Positions 45,751 through 57,144 of a DNA stretch of 64,000 nucleotides are shown here, one piece after another. The stretch is taken from the NCBI GenBank assembly GCA_002633005.1, contig NMRA01000005.1, positions 955,001 to 1,019,000 on the forward strand, read 5' to 3'. This stretch comes from Phoronis australis. Taxonomy: Eukaryota; Phoronida; Phoronidae. Each line of letters starts with the position of its first letter. Within the stretch, counting starts at the first letter, position 1. Below the pieces are notes generated by a model. That model made no database searches. It saw only the letters and a list, made by a program, of their open reading frames with translations, and was not told the DNA's origin. The translations under genes were made by a program, and so were the position numbers.

Positions 45751-48123
45751 GTGAGCCTGATGTCACGTGACTGCTCTTGAGCCAATCAAATTTCTTCTGT
45801 CGCATGACTTGTAAGTTGCCATCTACAGTACGGTCTTCAGGCTTTGGATAATAGCTCCTTTGTCATATGACTTATTTGATTGAATTTGTTAATTTTAAAA
45901 ATTAAAATTGTCTTGTTAACTCTTAGCGAACAAAACTTGGGAAAGAGCACTTTAATTTACAAACTTGACTACCATTAATGGTAAGCTTGTGTATTCGGTA
46001 GTCCTTTCTCAGAAAGCTGTGTCGCATCATAGCACAATTTCTGGGAAAGTGTAACCTTACAACATTGTATTCCAGGTATCTCTCTCGTCTAACTAAGAAA
46101 GAAGTCTGCAAAACGAGTCTGCAAAACGAGTCTGCTCGTAATACTCATGACATTAAATCGGTTCTGTTTCACTAATTGGTTTAATTGAGTTGCCTATTAT
46201 GTTTTTTCCTCTCCACTCCTGGCATTTGACAGCACTGTTTTTCTTGACGAGACATGACAGTACAGCTCTCTATGGCAGCTGTGGTGCACTGTGTTTGTCA
46301 GATAACCCATGGCCGTCTTGGGAGTGTGTAAACATGGCCTAAGAAATGTAACCCGGTGAGGTTACATTCTCTTGCTGTGGTTAAGTGCTGCTTGATGAGT
46401 GTCTCTGGCATTCCTTTGCTGTTGCATTTTCATTCAGTGAGAGATGTCAAGATAGTGGGTCCAACTACAACTGGTATCATTAGTTTTCGCTCTCAAAATA
46501 ATCTGGCAGTTTAAGTACATCCTTTTATCTATTATGGTGGTTCACACTAAGTGGAATATACTGCAATTTGGGGCACTCTGGAAAAGTCTTCGAGTGCTAG
46601 CTACTAAAGTACTCAAATGGCTCTGGATGTGTTAGGAGTTCAAATCTAAAATTGGCAAATATAGATATTAGTTCGTAATATATGCACAAGTTAATGTACT
46701 TGTCAACATCAGTGACATTGTGAGATTCAACAGCAATAATTTTGCACATTCCATCCTGGAAAATCCTGGGCCTAAAGGGCCCTGTGCCCGGTTGCATGAA
46801 ACAGTCCCAAATAGGGACTCGGCTAAGTTCCCTAAATCTTCTGCCTATCTGTGTCCTTGTTTACTCTCAAATGTAATCTTTTTATATCATGTCATCTTTA
46901 TTATGACCTTCTCATCGACTTATGACAGTTTCTAATAGTATAACTGATAACTGAGCCCTAAATTCAATGAAAATGAATAGGTACTTATAGTCCTTAAGTT
47001 AGGATACCTACTTATTTTCAATAATGTTGCGAATTCAATGTTGAGCTCACTCTCGATTTGTATCAAAGCCAAAAGTTGACTACGTAATAAATCTAAAATA
47101 GCATAAAAAGGACAATCGATGTTTTCACAAGTCTACAAATACGCAGTAGATTTAGGGAACTTAGTTGAGTCCCTATTTGGGACTGTTTCATGCAACCGGG
47201 CACAGGAGTCGTAACAAAATTTTTTCGCAGTGAACATCTTTCTTGCATTGTTACATTGTTTCACAAGGTTTGAGCTAACAACTCCGTCTAGCAACACAAC
47301 TGCTTTACAAATTGCGATTTTCCATTACACTAAACTGTTTGGTTATGATAGAAGATTAGGGAAAATTAACGGGTTTGAAACAACTGTTTTATTGTTGAAC
47401 CACTTGCACAGTTCTGAGTGAGTTCATCAACTATGGAGACGGAGATGTGTTGTACTGTTACGCTGGTTGGTGGCTCAGACTTGAATGTATTGGCACAGCA
47501 TCACATTATTATCATCTGTGCTCTCTTGTACAGAATGTTAAGTAGGTAGATAGTTCAGTATTATTGTAATGTAGTATTGGCTAGGAAGAAAAGTTAGGAC
47601 ATCTGCGTGCGAGGAAGGGTTTTTCGTGCAAAAGGAATTGCTGTACTCGCCAAAAATAATGGCCCATTTACCAACATCGTGGATAAGTACTTGTAGGTTT
47701 TGTAAGCTCACGTTATTACACATCATTCCACTTACTCTGATGGCAAATTCTTCTTTCACTCAGTCCTCATCTCATGATGGGGGGTCTGCCTGTAGTGTGT
47801 TGTTATGGCGACAGGGATGTTCGTTATGAATGATTCGTTTATACTGTATCATTTACAGCCGTTAGCTTGCAGTCGTGAGTTTTTTCATCTTCTGTTATTC
47901 ACTGGAATTTGATTACTGTGTTTGTGACCTATTCTTGTGTGCCCAAATTTTTAATTCTTTTAGGGGCAGTAAATAATATAAAACAATCTTCAGAGTCCTA
48001 TGTCTGTTTGTTATGTAAATTGTCTCTATTGGTGTATGGAAGCCATCTGTCACCATGGTGTTGACTTTTGGCTTCTAGGTCGCAATGAAATTGATGACTT
48101 TCTTCATTTATTTTTGGCTACAG
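45751..48123 (+). other. Intron between repeats 16 and 17
   Basis: A 2.4 kb intron holding a 426-bp inverted-repeat element (46781-47206) and a possible cryptic exon at 46438-46473. Other stretches show no motif. Confidence 0.6.
46781..47206. mobile_element. Inverted-repeat element with 59-bp arms
   Basis: The arms at 46781-46839 and 47148-47206 start CCTGTGCCCGGTTGCATGAA and are reverse complements with two mismatches. The 308-bp interior is AT-rich with no open frame of note. A clear target duplication was not found. It looks like a non-autonomous DNA transposon; the near-perfect arms suggest fairly recent insertion. Confidence 0.82.
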
Positions 48124-48252
48124 GAAGTCCATTCAAATTCTTTGTGGACTCAATCAAGAGTGGTTACGTGACTGCCTATGGACCCGGCCTGAGCTTTGGC
48201 GTCAGTGGTGAACCCGCCAACTTCACGGTTGTTACCAAGGATGCTGGGGCAG
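48124..48252 (+). CDS. Filamin exon: end of repeat 16 and start of repeat 17
   Basis: Acceptor TTTTTGGCTACAG, donor GCAG|GTGAGC; 129 nt, phase 1 to 1. It encodes [19 protein letters not shown], then [20 protein letters not shown] and DAGA. Vertebrate: [19 protein letters not shown]. It is the shared upstream partner of C1 and C2. Confidence 0.97.
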
Positions 48253-48764
48253 GTGAGCCCAGGGGTGGGGAAGTGAACGAATATTTTATATTCATACCTT
48301 GCAGAATATGTGTGTTGATACGTAGTTTTATAAATTTATCTCTGTGATTTGAATTTAAATATTTATAGTGTAAAATGTGACTATGGATGTTTGTTGAACG
48401 TTTCGGTATGATTTCTCTAAATTTTATATGAAATGCTATGAGTCATGCATGCTCAATTGAAACTATATTGTGAATGCTTGTGGTGATTAGAATATTAGGA
48501 TTGTTCTTGAGCACTGCTTACACTGTCTGTCTACATTTTTATAACGTCTTCGATCTGCATTTTATTTTTAACATCTTCAAGCTACATTTTAGTTGTAGTC
48601 TATCAAGCACAAGTTCCACTGCTTATAAAACAGGTCCGCAATTTGCAAAATTATTTGTAGTGAGGCCGGGGGTCTGTGTCATGCAAAGTCACTTGGGTCC
48701 TAAGTCAGAAATTTTGTATTACGCTCCACACAAGTGAGCAAAAGTGAAAAGTCTCTGAGAATGT

Positions 48765-48949
48765 TGTCATGAAATCTGTGACATTCATGATACATATAAT
48801 TCTTAGCACATTAGTTTGATAGTGTTATTATTTATTGATATTATTTCTTTGCTAGACAATTGTTTTTGTTTATAGAAACTTGTTTGGCTGTCAGCTGAGT
48901 CAGCGACCAACCCATCCGCATTGTATATGATTGTAGCTATTCTACTACA
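48765..48949 (+). repeat. LTR, plus orientation
   Basis: 185 bp, starting TGTCATGAAATC and ending ATTCTACTACA. After the LTR end a few bases (TTGTTTG) continue as at the other LTR before joining the gag remnant, giving a short microhomology at the junction. Confidence 0.87.
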
Positions 48950-49461
48950 TTGTTTGTGTTTTACCCAGGGTCCTCAGCCCCCGGATGTAGGTCTCAAGGG
49001 TGTCACAAAAGTGGCGTAGGCTGGCACTAGTTGGTTGTGGGGGTTTGATTTCCCACAGAGCTTTCATATTAGCATTGACCAATAGAGTGGATTTTCCATA
49101 CCTGTCAGCAAGTAGGTCCATGGCTTCTATGTAACTGGCGTTCGTCAGTGGAAGGCCAGCGATGGCATTGGCGGCGTCGCCGGCGATGTGGGCACGCAGG
49201 TACTGTAACTTTTGGACTGGTTCTAGTCCAGAATCGGNGCAGGGTGATAATGCTGGCATCAAGCATTTCTAACTGAGTTCTCTTGGCGTGAATCTGGTTG
49301 AGAACTTTCTCCAGGTCGGGAACAGGGTCCGATGGAGTCGCAGTCATGAAGAGGGTGGCACGATCGATAAGTTTCGTCATGAGTCCTCTGTGCGCACCGC
49401 GAACTTTCCTCTGTTTGGCCAGTTGTGGTTCCATCTTCGCGCAGGTCACGGCACCAAACAA
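48950..49461 (-). pseudogene. Truncated BEL/Pao gag remnant with primer-binding site
   Basis: On the minus strand, right after the LTR, lies TGGTGCCGTGACC (49444-49456 reversed), in the place and form of a reverse-transcription primer-binding site of BEL-type elements. The following gag start (KQRKVRGAHRGLMTKLI...) and the next domain (YLRAHIAGDAANAIAGLPL) resemble the DUF1759-type gag of Pao/BEL retrotransposons. The two parts are in different frames, with the shift near the N at 49239. The region ends inside the domain, where the inverted LTR begins. Non-functional as it stands. Confidence 0.82.
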
Positions 49462-49646
49462 TGTAGTAGAATAGCTACAATCATATACAATGCGGATGGG
49501 TTGGTCGCTGACTCAGCTGACAGCCAAACAAGTTTCTATAAACAAAAACAATTGTCTAGCAAAGAAATAATATCAATAAGTAATAACACTATCAAACTAA
49601 TGTGCTAAGAATTATATGTATCATGAATGTCACAGATTTCATGACA
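49462..49646 (-). repeat. LTR, minus orientation
   Basis: The reverse complement of 48765-48949 with a single difference that I can see (TTATTACTTATTG here against TTATTATTTATTG). It is followed on its inner side by the primer-binding site, so this is the original 5' LTR of the gag remnant. Confidence 0.87.
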
Positions 49647-50321
49647 AATGTACTGCCAGCTGCTAGTTACTGAGATAATTTCCATGCTCTATTTTGAGAC
49701 TGTGATACACTTCTAAATTACTTTGGGAAGCATAACACCAATTACAATTTTCGTTCTTAACCTTAAGTCACTTTGATTATGAAACGGACACTTGTTCTAC
49801 TCCTACGCCAGACTAAGTAACTGACGTAGGACGGTGGCAAAGAGTGGCTTTTAACAGCAAAAATTAATAATGTTCGAAAAGATTTTGTTCATTAGCCTTA
49901 CGATGACTTTCCAATGTCTAAATTACAGCATATTTACTGCTATCCAATGTTGACAGTTTTTTAGTCCAGCAGTGGCACAAGACTCCATACCACCTGCAGA
50001 CCTATCTTAGTGGCAGTGTGACAATCGTTATAGTCTATTATGATTTTTTGCACAGCTCTGAGTGTTTACTATAGATGATGGTGCTTTAGTTTCCAGCTCT
50101 GATAACTCTGATAATTCTGGTAAATAGAAAACGCTTATGGCACTGTCCGCTTTTCTCTGTTGGTCAAATTCTTAAACTGTTGAGGTGTTACAGTTCGGCT
50201 TTTGCAGTCCACGGAATTAGCATGCTTTTGAAATTCAATTTTAGCCCAGTGCACATCTGGGAGAAAGACTGGAGAGCTGGTTATATGGGAGTGGGAATGA
50301 TGATTATTGAGCACTTGAAAT

Positions 50322-50455
50322 TCACTAGGTGGCGCTACTGAGACCACAATGTTGATTCTACCAAGTATGAATGTATGTAGTCATGTAGTCACAATGACAC
50401 AGTTTCACCCATATTGGTGGACTGCTTTCTGTACTCAATTAGCGCCACCTAGTGA
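50322..50455. mobile_element. 134-bp element with perfect 15-bp inverted ends
   Basis: TCACTAGGTGGCGCT at the left is matched exactly in reverse by AGCGCCACCTAGTGA at the right. Flanking duplications are unclear. No other copy was found in the window. Confidence 0.7.
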
Positions 50456-51593
50456 GTATTTAATCTCATTGCCCACTGGTTGATGAGGAAGCAAGTTCAC
50501 TTAGTAAACCCTTTGAATGGGACTTATATCGTACAAAAGGTTTTCTATGGGTCCCCTCGTTCCTGTCAACATCTGGTTCATCCTTGATAGTGGACCAAAT
50601 CTAAGTCGTTGTGGTTTCAACTTTGCAAATCAAACGTTATTTTCACTGCTTTTAAATTGCTTTAAAACCTGTCTTCCCTTGGTAGTGGTGGTGGTTGTTC
50701 CATTCAGAATGGGTGTGTGCAGCTCTGGGTGTACTGTGAGTGTGAGCTTATCTTGATGAGGGCTAAGCTATTTATGAGCAGGTTATGTTTTGGTTTTCGC
50801 TTCAGCTATCTGTGAAAAAATTATGGTTTTGTTGCCTTGACAACCAACGTCGTTTAAATGTTCAATTTAAATTTTATTGCATTTTCATGTTGATATGATG
50901 AGTTACTCTCTTCTAATCTGGTAAGATTTGCTTGGATAGGTTGTGTTTTTGTTCTGCTGTTGCTTTTTTGGGAACTCCTAAAAAGATGCAGCACTACTGC
51001 ATTATAAACAATTGTGGTTAAAGTTGACAAAGTGATTGACGGCACTAGTGTTTTCATGCCTCATACTATCTTGTGCTGTGAATTACTGGGAGCCAGTGCG
51101 AACTGAACTGAACTTGATGTGATTGCATTAATTGTCTATGATTGTCTCATTACCCATGCTTACTGTGATGTCTAGCCAAGATTATTAATGCTGTGCATGA
51201 TGTAGGCAACTTAACTCACCAAGCAATTTCACTTATCGGTAACTTTAGCATGCTCAACTCACTCGAGCCGGTAGATTTAGCAGATTTTTGTTATATCAGA
51301 CCATAGTCTGCAGCACATCAGCAGAGCTTTGCATGACCAAGTTGGTGCCCATTTCCTGATGATTTATCCATTCTTTTTTTAAGAAAGCCTGTTCTTAATT
51401 TCATTTATCTATTTGTTAGTAATTCGGAGCATGTTTCGACTCGATCTCAAGGTCACCTTGTAGATCAACATTTACCAAACTGCACATAGATTCTGCTTTG
51501 CATGAGAAAACTCGGCTCAGCGCACAATTCTGTTCGGTTCTTGTCTCTAATTTGTGAAAAAAAATCTCAATTTCTTCGATTTTATTTCATCAG

Positions 51594-51767
51594 GAGGTTT
51601 ATCCCTAGCCGTTGAGGGACCTTCAAAGGCAGAGATCACGTGTATAGACAATAAGGACGGCTCGTGTTCCGTCTCGTACTTACCCACTTCCCCTGGCGAG
51701 TACAAGGTACTCGTCAAGTGGGACAACAAACACATCGCCGGCTCACCTTTCTTGGCTAAGATCACAG
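51594..51767 (+). CDS. Filamin repeat 17 ligand-groove exon C1 (mutually exclusive candidate)
   Basis: Acceptor GATTTTATTTCATCAG, donor ACAG|GTAAAC; 174 nt, phase 1 to 1. It encodes [20 protein letters not shown], then [20 protein letters not shown] and [12 protein letters not shown], 58 residues. It covers strands C to G of repeat 17, including the C-D face that holds partner peptides in class-A filamin repeats; vertebrate repeat 17 (which binds the platelet receptor GPIb) reads [21 protein letters not shown]1 has the better acceptor, and C2 the better donor. Confidence 0.95.
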
Positions 51768-52181
51768 GTAAACGTGGTAGATGCAACTACCAGTCCTGCC
51801 AATAGGTGGCCTCGGTGAGTTGGTGCACTGTCTACTGTGGACGTATTGCTGGTGGTGGTTTCACATTCAGCACACAGTGGAGGAGTTGCAAAGTGATGTC
51901 ATTGTATTAAATCTTGAATTCTTGTGAATTTTGTGCTGAAGTAATGAAATTCATGCCATCTGCTTGATTTTATATTTTAATATGACATTTTTTTTAATTA
52001 CCACTCACCTGTTTCTACAAAAGTTTAAAATTCTCAAGCCTTCTCAGAACGCTCTTGTGACCATACCACCGCAATGCCCCCTGTTGGCGGCGTCTAGCTT
52101 TCGTGTGAGTCCACCACAAGGACTTGGCAGTGACTCGTTAAAACTCTTAACTCGACAGCATGTTGCATGTGTTGACACTAG

Positions 52182-52355
52182 GTGGCCTCGCACTAGCCGT
52201 GGAGGGTCCGTCCAAGTGTGAGATCCTCTGTCAAGATAACCAGGATGGCACGTGCAGTATCACGTACTTGCCAATGGCGCCCGGCGAGTACAAAGTCGTC
52301 GTCAAGTACAACGACCAACACATCGCCGGCTCCCCCTTCTTCCCCAAGATTGTCG
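52182..52355 (+). CDS. Filamin repeat 17 ligand-groove exon C2 (mutually exclusive candidate)
   Basis: Acceptor GTGTTGACACTAG (poor pyrimidine tract), donor GTCG|GTGAGT; 174 nt, phase 1 to 1. It encodes [20 protein letters not shown], then [20 protein letters not shown] and [12 protein letters not shown]. About 40 of 58 residues equal those of C1. Strand D differs most (KCEILCQ against KAEITCI), as does the end of strand G. Only 414 bp separate it from C1 and no exon for a first repeat half lies between, so using both would put two second halves in a row. Confidence 0.94.
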
Positions 52356-55282
52356 GTGAGTATACAGCACTCGTGTGCATTATCCGCTCACCCGCGACCT
52401 CTCACATGTCCTGAAGCCTTTTGAACAAACATAGACATGCGCGTTTCCCCGACCCTGTCTTGACAGAGCTCAGGAATGCCATAACAGTTCATTTTTGCTT
52501 ATGTTTCATAAGATAGTCAAAAGGCATGCAGTTAAATGTAGTCCCTAGTCTTTAAACCCATCATTCCTCTGCTACTATCTGGGTGGGAGAACACAATCTA
52601 ATTTGACTCGGGCCTTATTTTACAATTTACAAGCTAATCAACCATGCTGTTTAATTTGAATTTTTTGAAACATGAAAAAAATGATTTATCGGATTTGTAG
52701 CAATTTCTTTTGAAGAAAAAGTACTTGACTGTCACTTTCCCTGCTCCATCTTCTAGTGTTGCACCCTTAAGTAGGCCTCGTTTTTATTGAGAAGTTGAAA
52801 TTAAAAGATAGTACATGTGGCATTGTGTGGAAAGGAAAAGTGTGGATGAAATGCACCGTGCAAGTTAGGTTCACTCAGACGTTGACCACCTCGCATACCT
52901 TATAGTGTGGTGACTCTTCTTTGAACAACACTAGCTGCATCCTCTTATTTTCATATTTCAAGGCAAATCTTTTAAAATTACTTCCTTTCTGCTGCAAAGC
53001 CTTGATGTTTTTTGTTAGTTCTTACAGATATGCAAAGTAGTTTCTTTATTTCTTGGAAATTTTAAATACAATTGGCAGTACTGACTTTCTTCCTTTGTGA
53101 TACACTTGGTAACTGCATTGTCTCTTCAATCCTGAGAAAGGAACGTGGGTTGTTAAACCTTGAACACACTTCACTGAACCAAAAGATACGAGTAGCGTAG
53201 CCTATATGGGCACAAGACCTTGGCCTTCAAGATGTGTTTGCATGCTCCTACCTATGCTAATGTATAGCAAGAACTTAACGACAATGCTATTTAAACATAA
53301 ACAAAATGCAGTTGTACTCATTGACAACTTGAAAATGTGAAAACAAAAATTTATGCAAATACGTGACCCTTGCACTTATGACGTGCTTCCTAGGCTTACG
53401 TAGCGCGCGTCATGCAGCGTTATTCCCGGCACCATGACACCATACTTACTAGCCACCCATTAGTGATTTACGTCGGATCATTTTTGCCATAAAATCGTTC
53501 TTAAAAACATTTGGCTATTTTCAAAGTACTTGGTATTCACATCGTCATTATATGTTATTTCTAACTAATTTGGCCAAGCAATCACAGAGACAAGGAATTA
53601 GCCTGCAAGTTCCACTTTAAAACCGGAGTCACACGCTTAGTAATGCGAGTCACCGGGTTATGAACTGTAGTCCCTTGAATCCCAGGTGTGTGACACAAGG
53701 TTTTTGGGTCCGTATCTCGTCCTTGACTGTTGGTGGAGTGTATCCAAGGTTTGCGACTGCTGTTCATTTGTCTAGCCTTGATGGTAATACGCAATAATCA
53801 ATGTCTTATAACAAAAATCCGTAAAAGTCCGACCCCATCTAATCCCTTCTTCTTTGTGTGCCATCTCCTTATATGTGAAGACCTGCCTAATTACATGGAA
53901 GGTATGTTCTTTTCTTAAATCAGTGTAGCTATGGACATTATGCTTCAGAACTCATTTTTGTTTTGGGAATATAGCGTTGTCGTTGTTGTGGTCATTTAGT
54001 TTTTCAGATCTTTTTTGTTTTCTTGTTTATTGGTGGTGGCATAGGTTAAAGTTATATCTCTGTGTATTTAATTTAAAACTAAAAAAAATGTAAAAGCAGT
54101 CTATTGCCTAGTTTACAAAGGCGTGTGCATAAGGGTCTCTGTTCCTGTTTTGTGATCTTCCATTTGCAATACAAAGATTTTTAAAAACTGTCCTGCACCA
54201 AAGTAGTACTGAAGCCGTGTCCATGGGTTTATAGAACTGATGAAGTTTACTGAGTGGTGAACTAAGGGTTGGACACAACATGCTGCCACACTCGTGAACA
54301 TAAGTTCCTTAATTTTATTGCTCCAACGGGCCCAGTACACTCCATTGCCTGTGAGCCGTGTGTATGAGTGAGGAACCATGTTTGTGAGTGCAGCAGTCAA
54401 GTTGTTTCCATCCCTAGTTAACATGAAGTGTGTGTAACATTTTAGAGTTGTCTATTGGTCATTTTCATTTTTCTATTTACTGCATGGTTTTTGTACATTG
54501 TCAGATTTTAAACTGAATTTGTTTAATCATCCAGTAAAACCTAGTAATTATCTTTGATTTCTGCTGTGTGTGCAATATTCTCGACTTGTAGTACTTGTAG
54601 CAATGTTTCAGGAGTTAACATGGGGTATACTTGCATTACGGTCCCAGTGTTATCCTGTTTCTTCTTGTGACTGACATGTGCCTATCCTGTCATCACTTAA
54701 CAGTGTATCACTAATAGTTTGTAAATTCCAAGTCATTCACCAACAGAGGGAGTGATGAAATTTTGAACCATTCAAGAGAGAATGTTAAGTTGTTGTCCTG
54801 TGTTGACTGATTTACACAATTCAAGGCTGCTTTCCTTTCAAACAAATTAGATAAATGTCAGATAAGAAATTTAGCATTAACTTAGTTTATTCAAGAGCAG
54901 GCCTTTGTGAAAGCTGTATTTATTTTTAAACTTAATGTGACAAGATGTCGAGGCAAAAATCATAACCAATCATAACCGCTTGGAAATCAATGATTTAATG
55001 GTGCATTCAGACTGTTTTTATCACTATCACTATCACTATCACTGGAGGTTTTTTGTTTTGTACAGCATTAAGTCCAGTAACATAAAGTTTTCTTAGTGAC
55101 ATTTTGGGCTGATTCGTAATGATCCTTAAAATGTTTTTAGAAATTACAATGAATAGTATTCTTTTTTAAATTTCTTGTAACTTTGCTTGCACTTCTTGCA
55201 CAACTTGTAACAAACACTTTTTGTCCGAGTGGAATTTGTGGTCAACACGTTGCGGTATTAATGCTTGTGATTCCCGCTGCAG
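52356..55282 (+). other. Intron between repeats 17 and 18
   Basis: A 2.9 kb intron with one dispersed repeat (53234-53622) and a short TATCAC run (55017-55042). Nothing in it suggests a third C exon: no further EGPSK or DGTC coding stretch was found. Confidence 0.62.
53234..53622. repeat. Dispersed repeat, copy 2
   Basis: Diverged copy of 8919-9305 in the same orientation (GCTAATGTATAGCA, GATTTAC-T-GGATCATTTTT, TTCCACTTTAAA). One copy lies downstream of A3, the other downstream of C2. Confidence 0.8.
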
Positions 55283-55435
55283 GAGGCGGCCGACGTCGCA
55301 CCTCGTTCAACCGAGGCAGTGAATTCTCGCTGAAGGTCTCGGAGACGGACATCAGTGACCTAACAGCCACTATCAAGGCCCCATCTGGCAAGGAGGAACC
55401 GTGCATACTCAAGAAACTAGCCAACGGTCACTTGG
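55283..55435 (+). CDS. Filamin repeat 18, first part
   Basis: Acceptor TTCCCGCTGCAG, donor TTGG|GTAAGT; 153 nt, phase 1 to 1. It encodes GGRRRTSFNRGSEFSLKVSE, then TDISDLTATIKAPSGKEEPC and LKKLANGHL. Vertebrate: NISETDLSLLTATVVPPSGREEPC. The basic RRR lead-in resembles the start of vertebrate repeat 20. Confidence 0.96.
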
Positions 55436-55879
55436 GTAAGTGGACTGACATGACATGAGGTGACTACTGCTATCCTTCTTTTATGCGGTTACCTCTGTCT
55501 AGGCTAGAGATAAGTCAGTGGTAGTAATATTTTCAAATCGGTCTATTGTTGGAGCTGGCTACGTCAACTGAGCCATTATGTTTTGGACACTACAAGAGAT
55601 TGACTGTGAAACGAAGTGACATTTAAGAATTTTCGCAAACATTTTGGAATCTGGTCAGCACACCACCTGTTGGTCACATCATGTGACGCAGCCATGTTGA
55701 CCAGTCTTACAAATTTTTGCTATATGTATTTCCACGCCAGTTTAAGATTTGCATTTCATATTTGCAGATTTTATGAAAATTTTGAAAAGTGAAGAGAAAT
55801 GCATGATTACTTAGGTGATTATTTTGTATTTCTTGTATGTATGCATTGCACGTGTCTTATTTGTGCATATCACCTGCAG

Positions 55880-56083
55880 GAATATCGTTCACTCCACACG
55901 AGACCGGGGAACACCTGGTGAATGTGTATAGGAGCGGACAGCACATCGCCAACAGTCCGTTCAAGATTCACGTGTCGCGCAACGAGATTGGCAATGCATC
56001 CAAGGTCAAGGTCTACGGAAAAGGCCTAGAGGAAGGCACGGCGAACCAACGCAATGAGTTCACTGTAGACACCAAGGAGGCAG
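55880..56083 (+). CDS. Filamin exon: end of repeat 18 and start of repeat 19
   Basis: Acceptor GCATATCACCTGCAG, donor GCAG|GTGGGT; 204 nt, phase 1 to 1. It encodes [53 protein letters not shown] and EFTVDTKEA. Vertebrate: GISFVPKETGEHLVHVKKNG. The next exon (repeat 19 ligand groove) is beyond the window. Confidence 0.97.
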
Positions 56084-56694
56084 GTGGGTAGGCGTGGTCT
56101 GTGTTGGGGGGGGGAGGGGGGGTGTAGAGTGCTGGGAGTTGGTGTGGTGTGTGTAGGTGTTGCGCAAATGTGGTGTGGTTTATAATGCAATGTCATTTAG
56201 TTTTACAAAAATATCTCAATATTCCATCTCAGAAAACCGTTGTTTTGGTTCATATTTAGCGATGGAACCCTGAGTTTCTTTTTTAATGCTCCTAGTTATT
56301 CCTAATTGGTCGTGATAATTCTACACACCAAGTGAACTTTCATTGATTGCTTCTGCGGCCATCCAACACCCATTACTTTACTTATTTGAATCTAAGCTCT
56401 GCGGTTTCAGTGATGCATAGAACTTGAAATTTGTTACGAGAATGATTGCTAAAATTAACATTTTATGTACTCAACTTACTGAGATTTCGTTTAGTTGTGC
56501 ATTTTGAATGGAGTGTGGATGGTAGTTTGCTGTGAGGTTTATTCACCTTAGAACATGTGTGCAGTGTTGAGGAACTTGTAAATAAATAATTCTACTCATT
56601 TTCAGCTTGTGATTAGGTTGTCTAGTTTGAGTTGTCCGTCCTGGTGTGTTGTTCACTGCCAGCTTGCATAAATCCCAGTTCTTGTTATTAGTGT

Positions 56695-56910
56695 TCATTG
56701 GCAATAGGTGTCACCCCCAGTGTGTGTGGTTTTAGTTCCTTGACAATAAGAGTCGCTCCCAGTGTGTGTGTGTGGGGGGGTTTAGTTTCATGACAATAGG
56801 TGTCGCTCCCAGTGTGTGTGTGGGGGGGTTTAGTTCCATGACAATAGGTGTCGCTCCCAGTGTGTGTGTGTGGGAGGGGGTTTAGTTCTATGACAATAGG
56901 TGTCGCTCAG
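56695..56910. repeat. Minisatellite, about 55-60 bp unit, four copies
   Basis: Units share TGACAATAGGTGTCGCTCCC, then AGTGTGTGTGTG and a G-run GGGGGGGTTTAGTT. The GT and G tracts vary in length between copies. Near-identity suggests recent expansion. Confidence 0.92.
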
Positions 56911-57144
56911 TGTCTTGTGCTGCTGAGCTCCCCTGATGGCATCTGTTGAACATAGTTCAGTAGCAGTGGTTGTATGACACTTACTTCCATGTGAATGTGA
57001 CTACTGTGAAGGCTTTCAACATTATTGCGAATTTCCACAATTTCTCAAAACGTTGTGTTTTAGCTTTGTTATGAAACTTAAAAGGGAAAGCTCTAGTTTG
57101 GTACTACTTGTCTCATATGAGTGAAATGTCAAATAAACAGAGAA

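Larger units (their letters stand above)
48765..49646. mobile_element. BEL/Pao-derived unit with inverted LTRs and 5-bp target duplication
   Basis: Two 185-bp LTRs, each TGTCAT...ACTACA, lie head-out: plus-oriented at 48765-48949 and minus-oriented at 49462-49646, with one mismatch between them by eye. AATGT flanks both outer ends (48760-48764 and 49647-49651). Between them an antisense gag remnant is broken after its first third. Both outer ends are thus 5' (U3) ends, whereas normal elements expose one 5' and one 3' LTR end. No polymerase region is present. The near-identity of the LTRs points to recent insertion. Confidence 0.88.
48253..51593 (+). other. Intron before C1 with an LTR-derived insertion
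   Basis: A 3.3 kb intron holding the 882-bp inverted-LTR unit (48765-49646) and a small hairpin element (50322-50455). Other stretches are AT-rich without coding signal. Confidence 0.65.
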
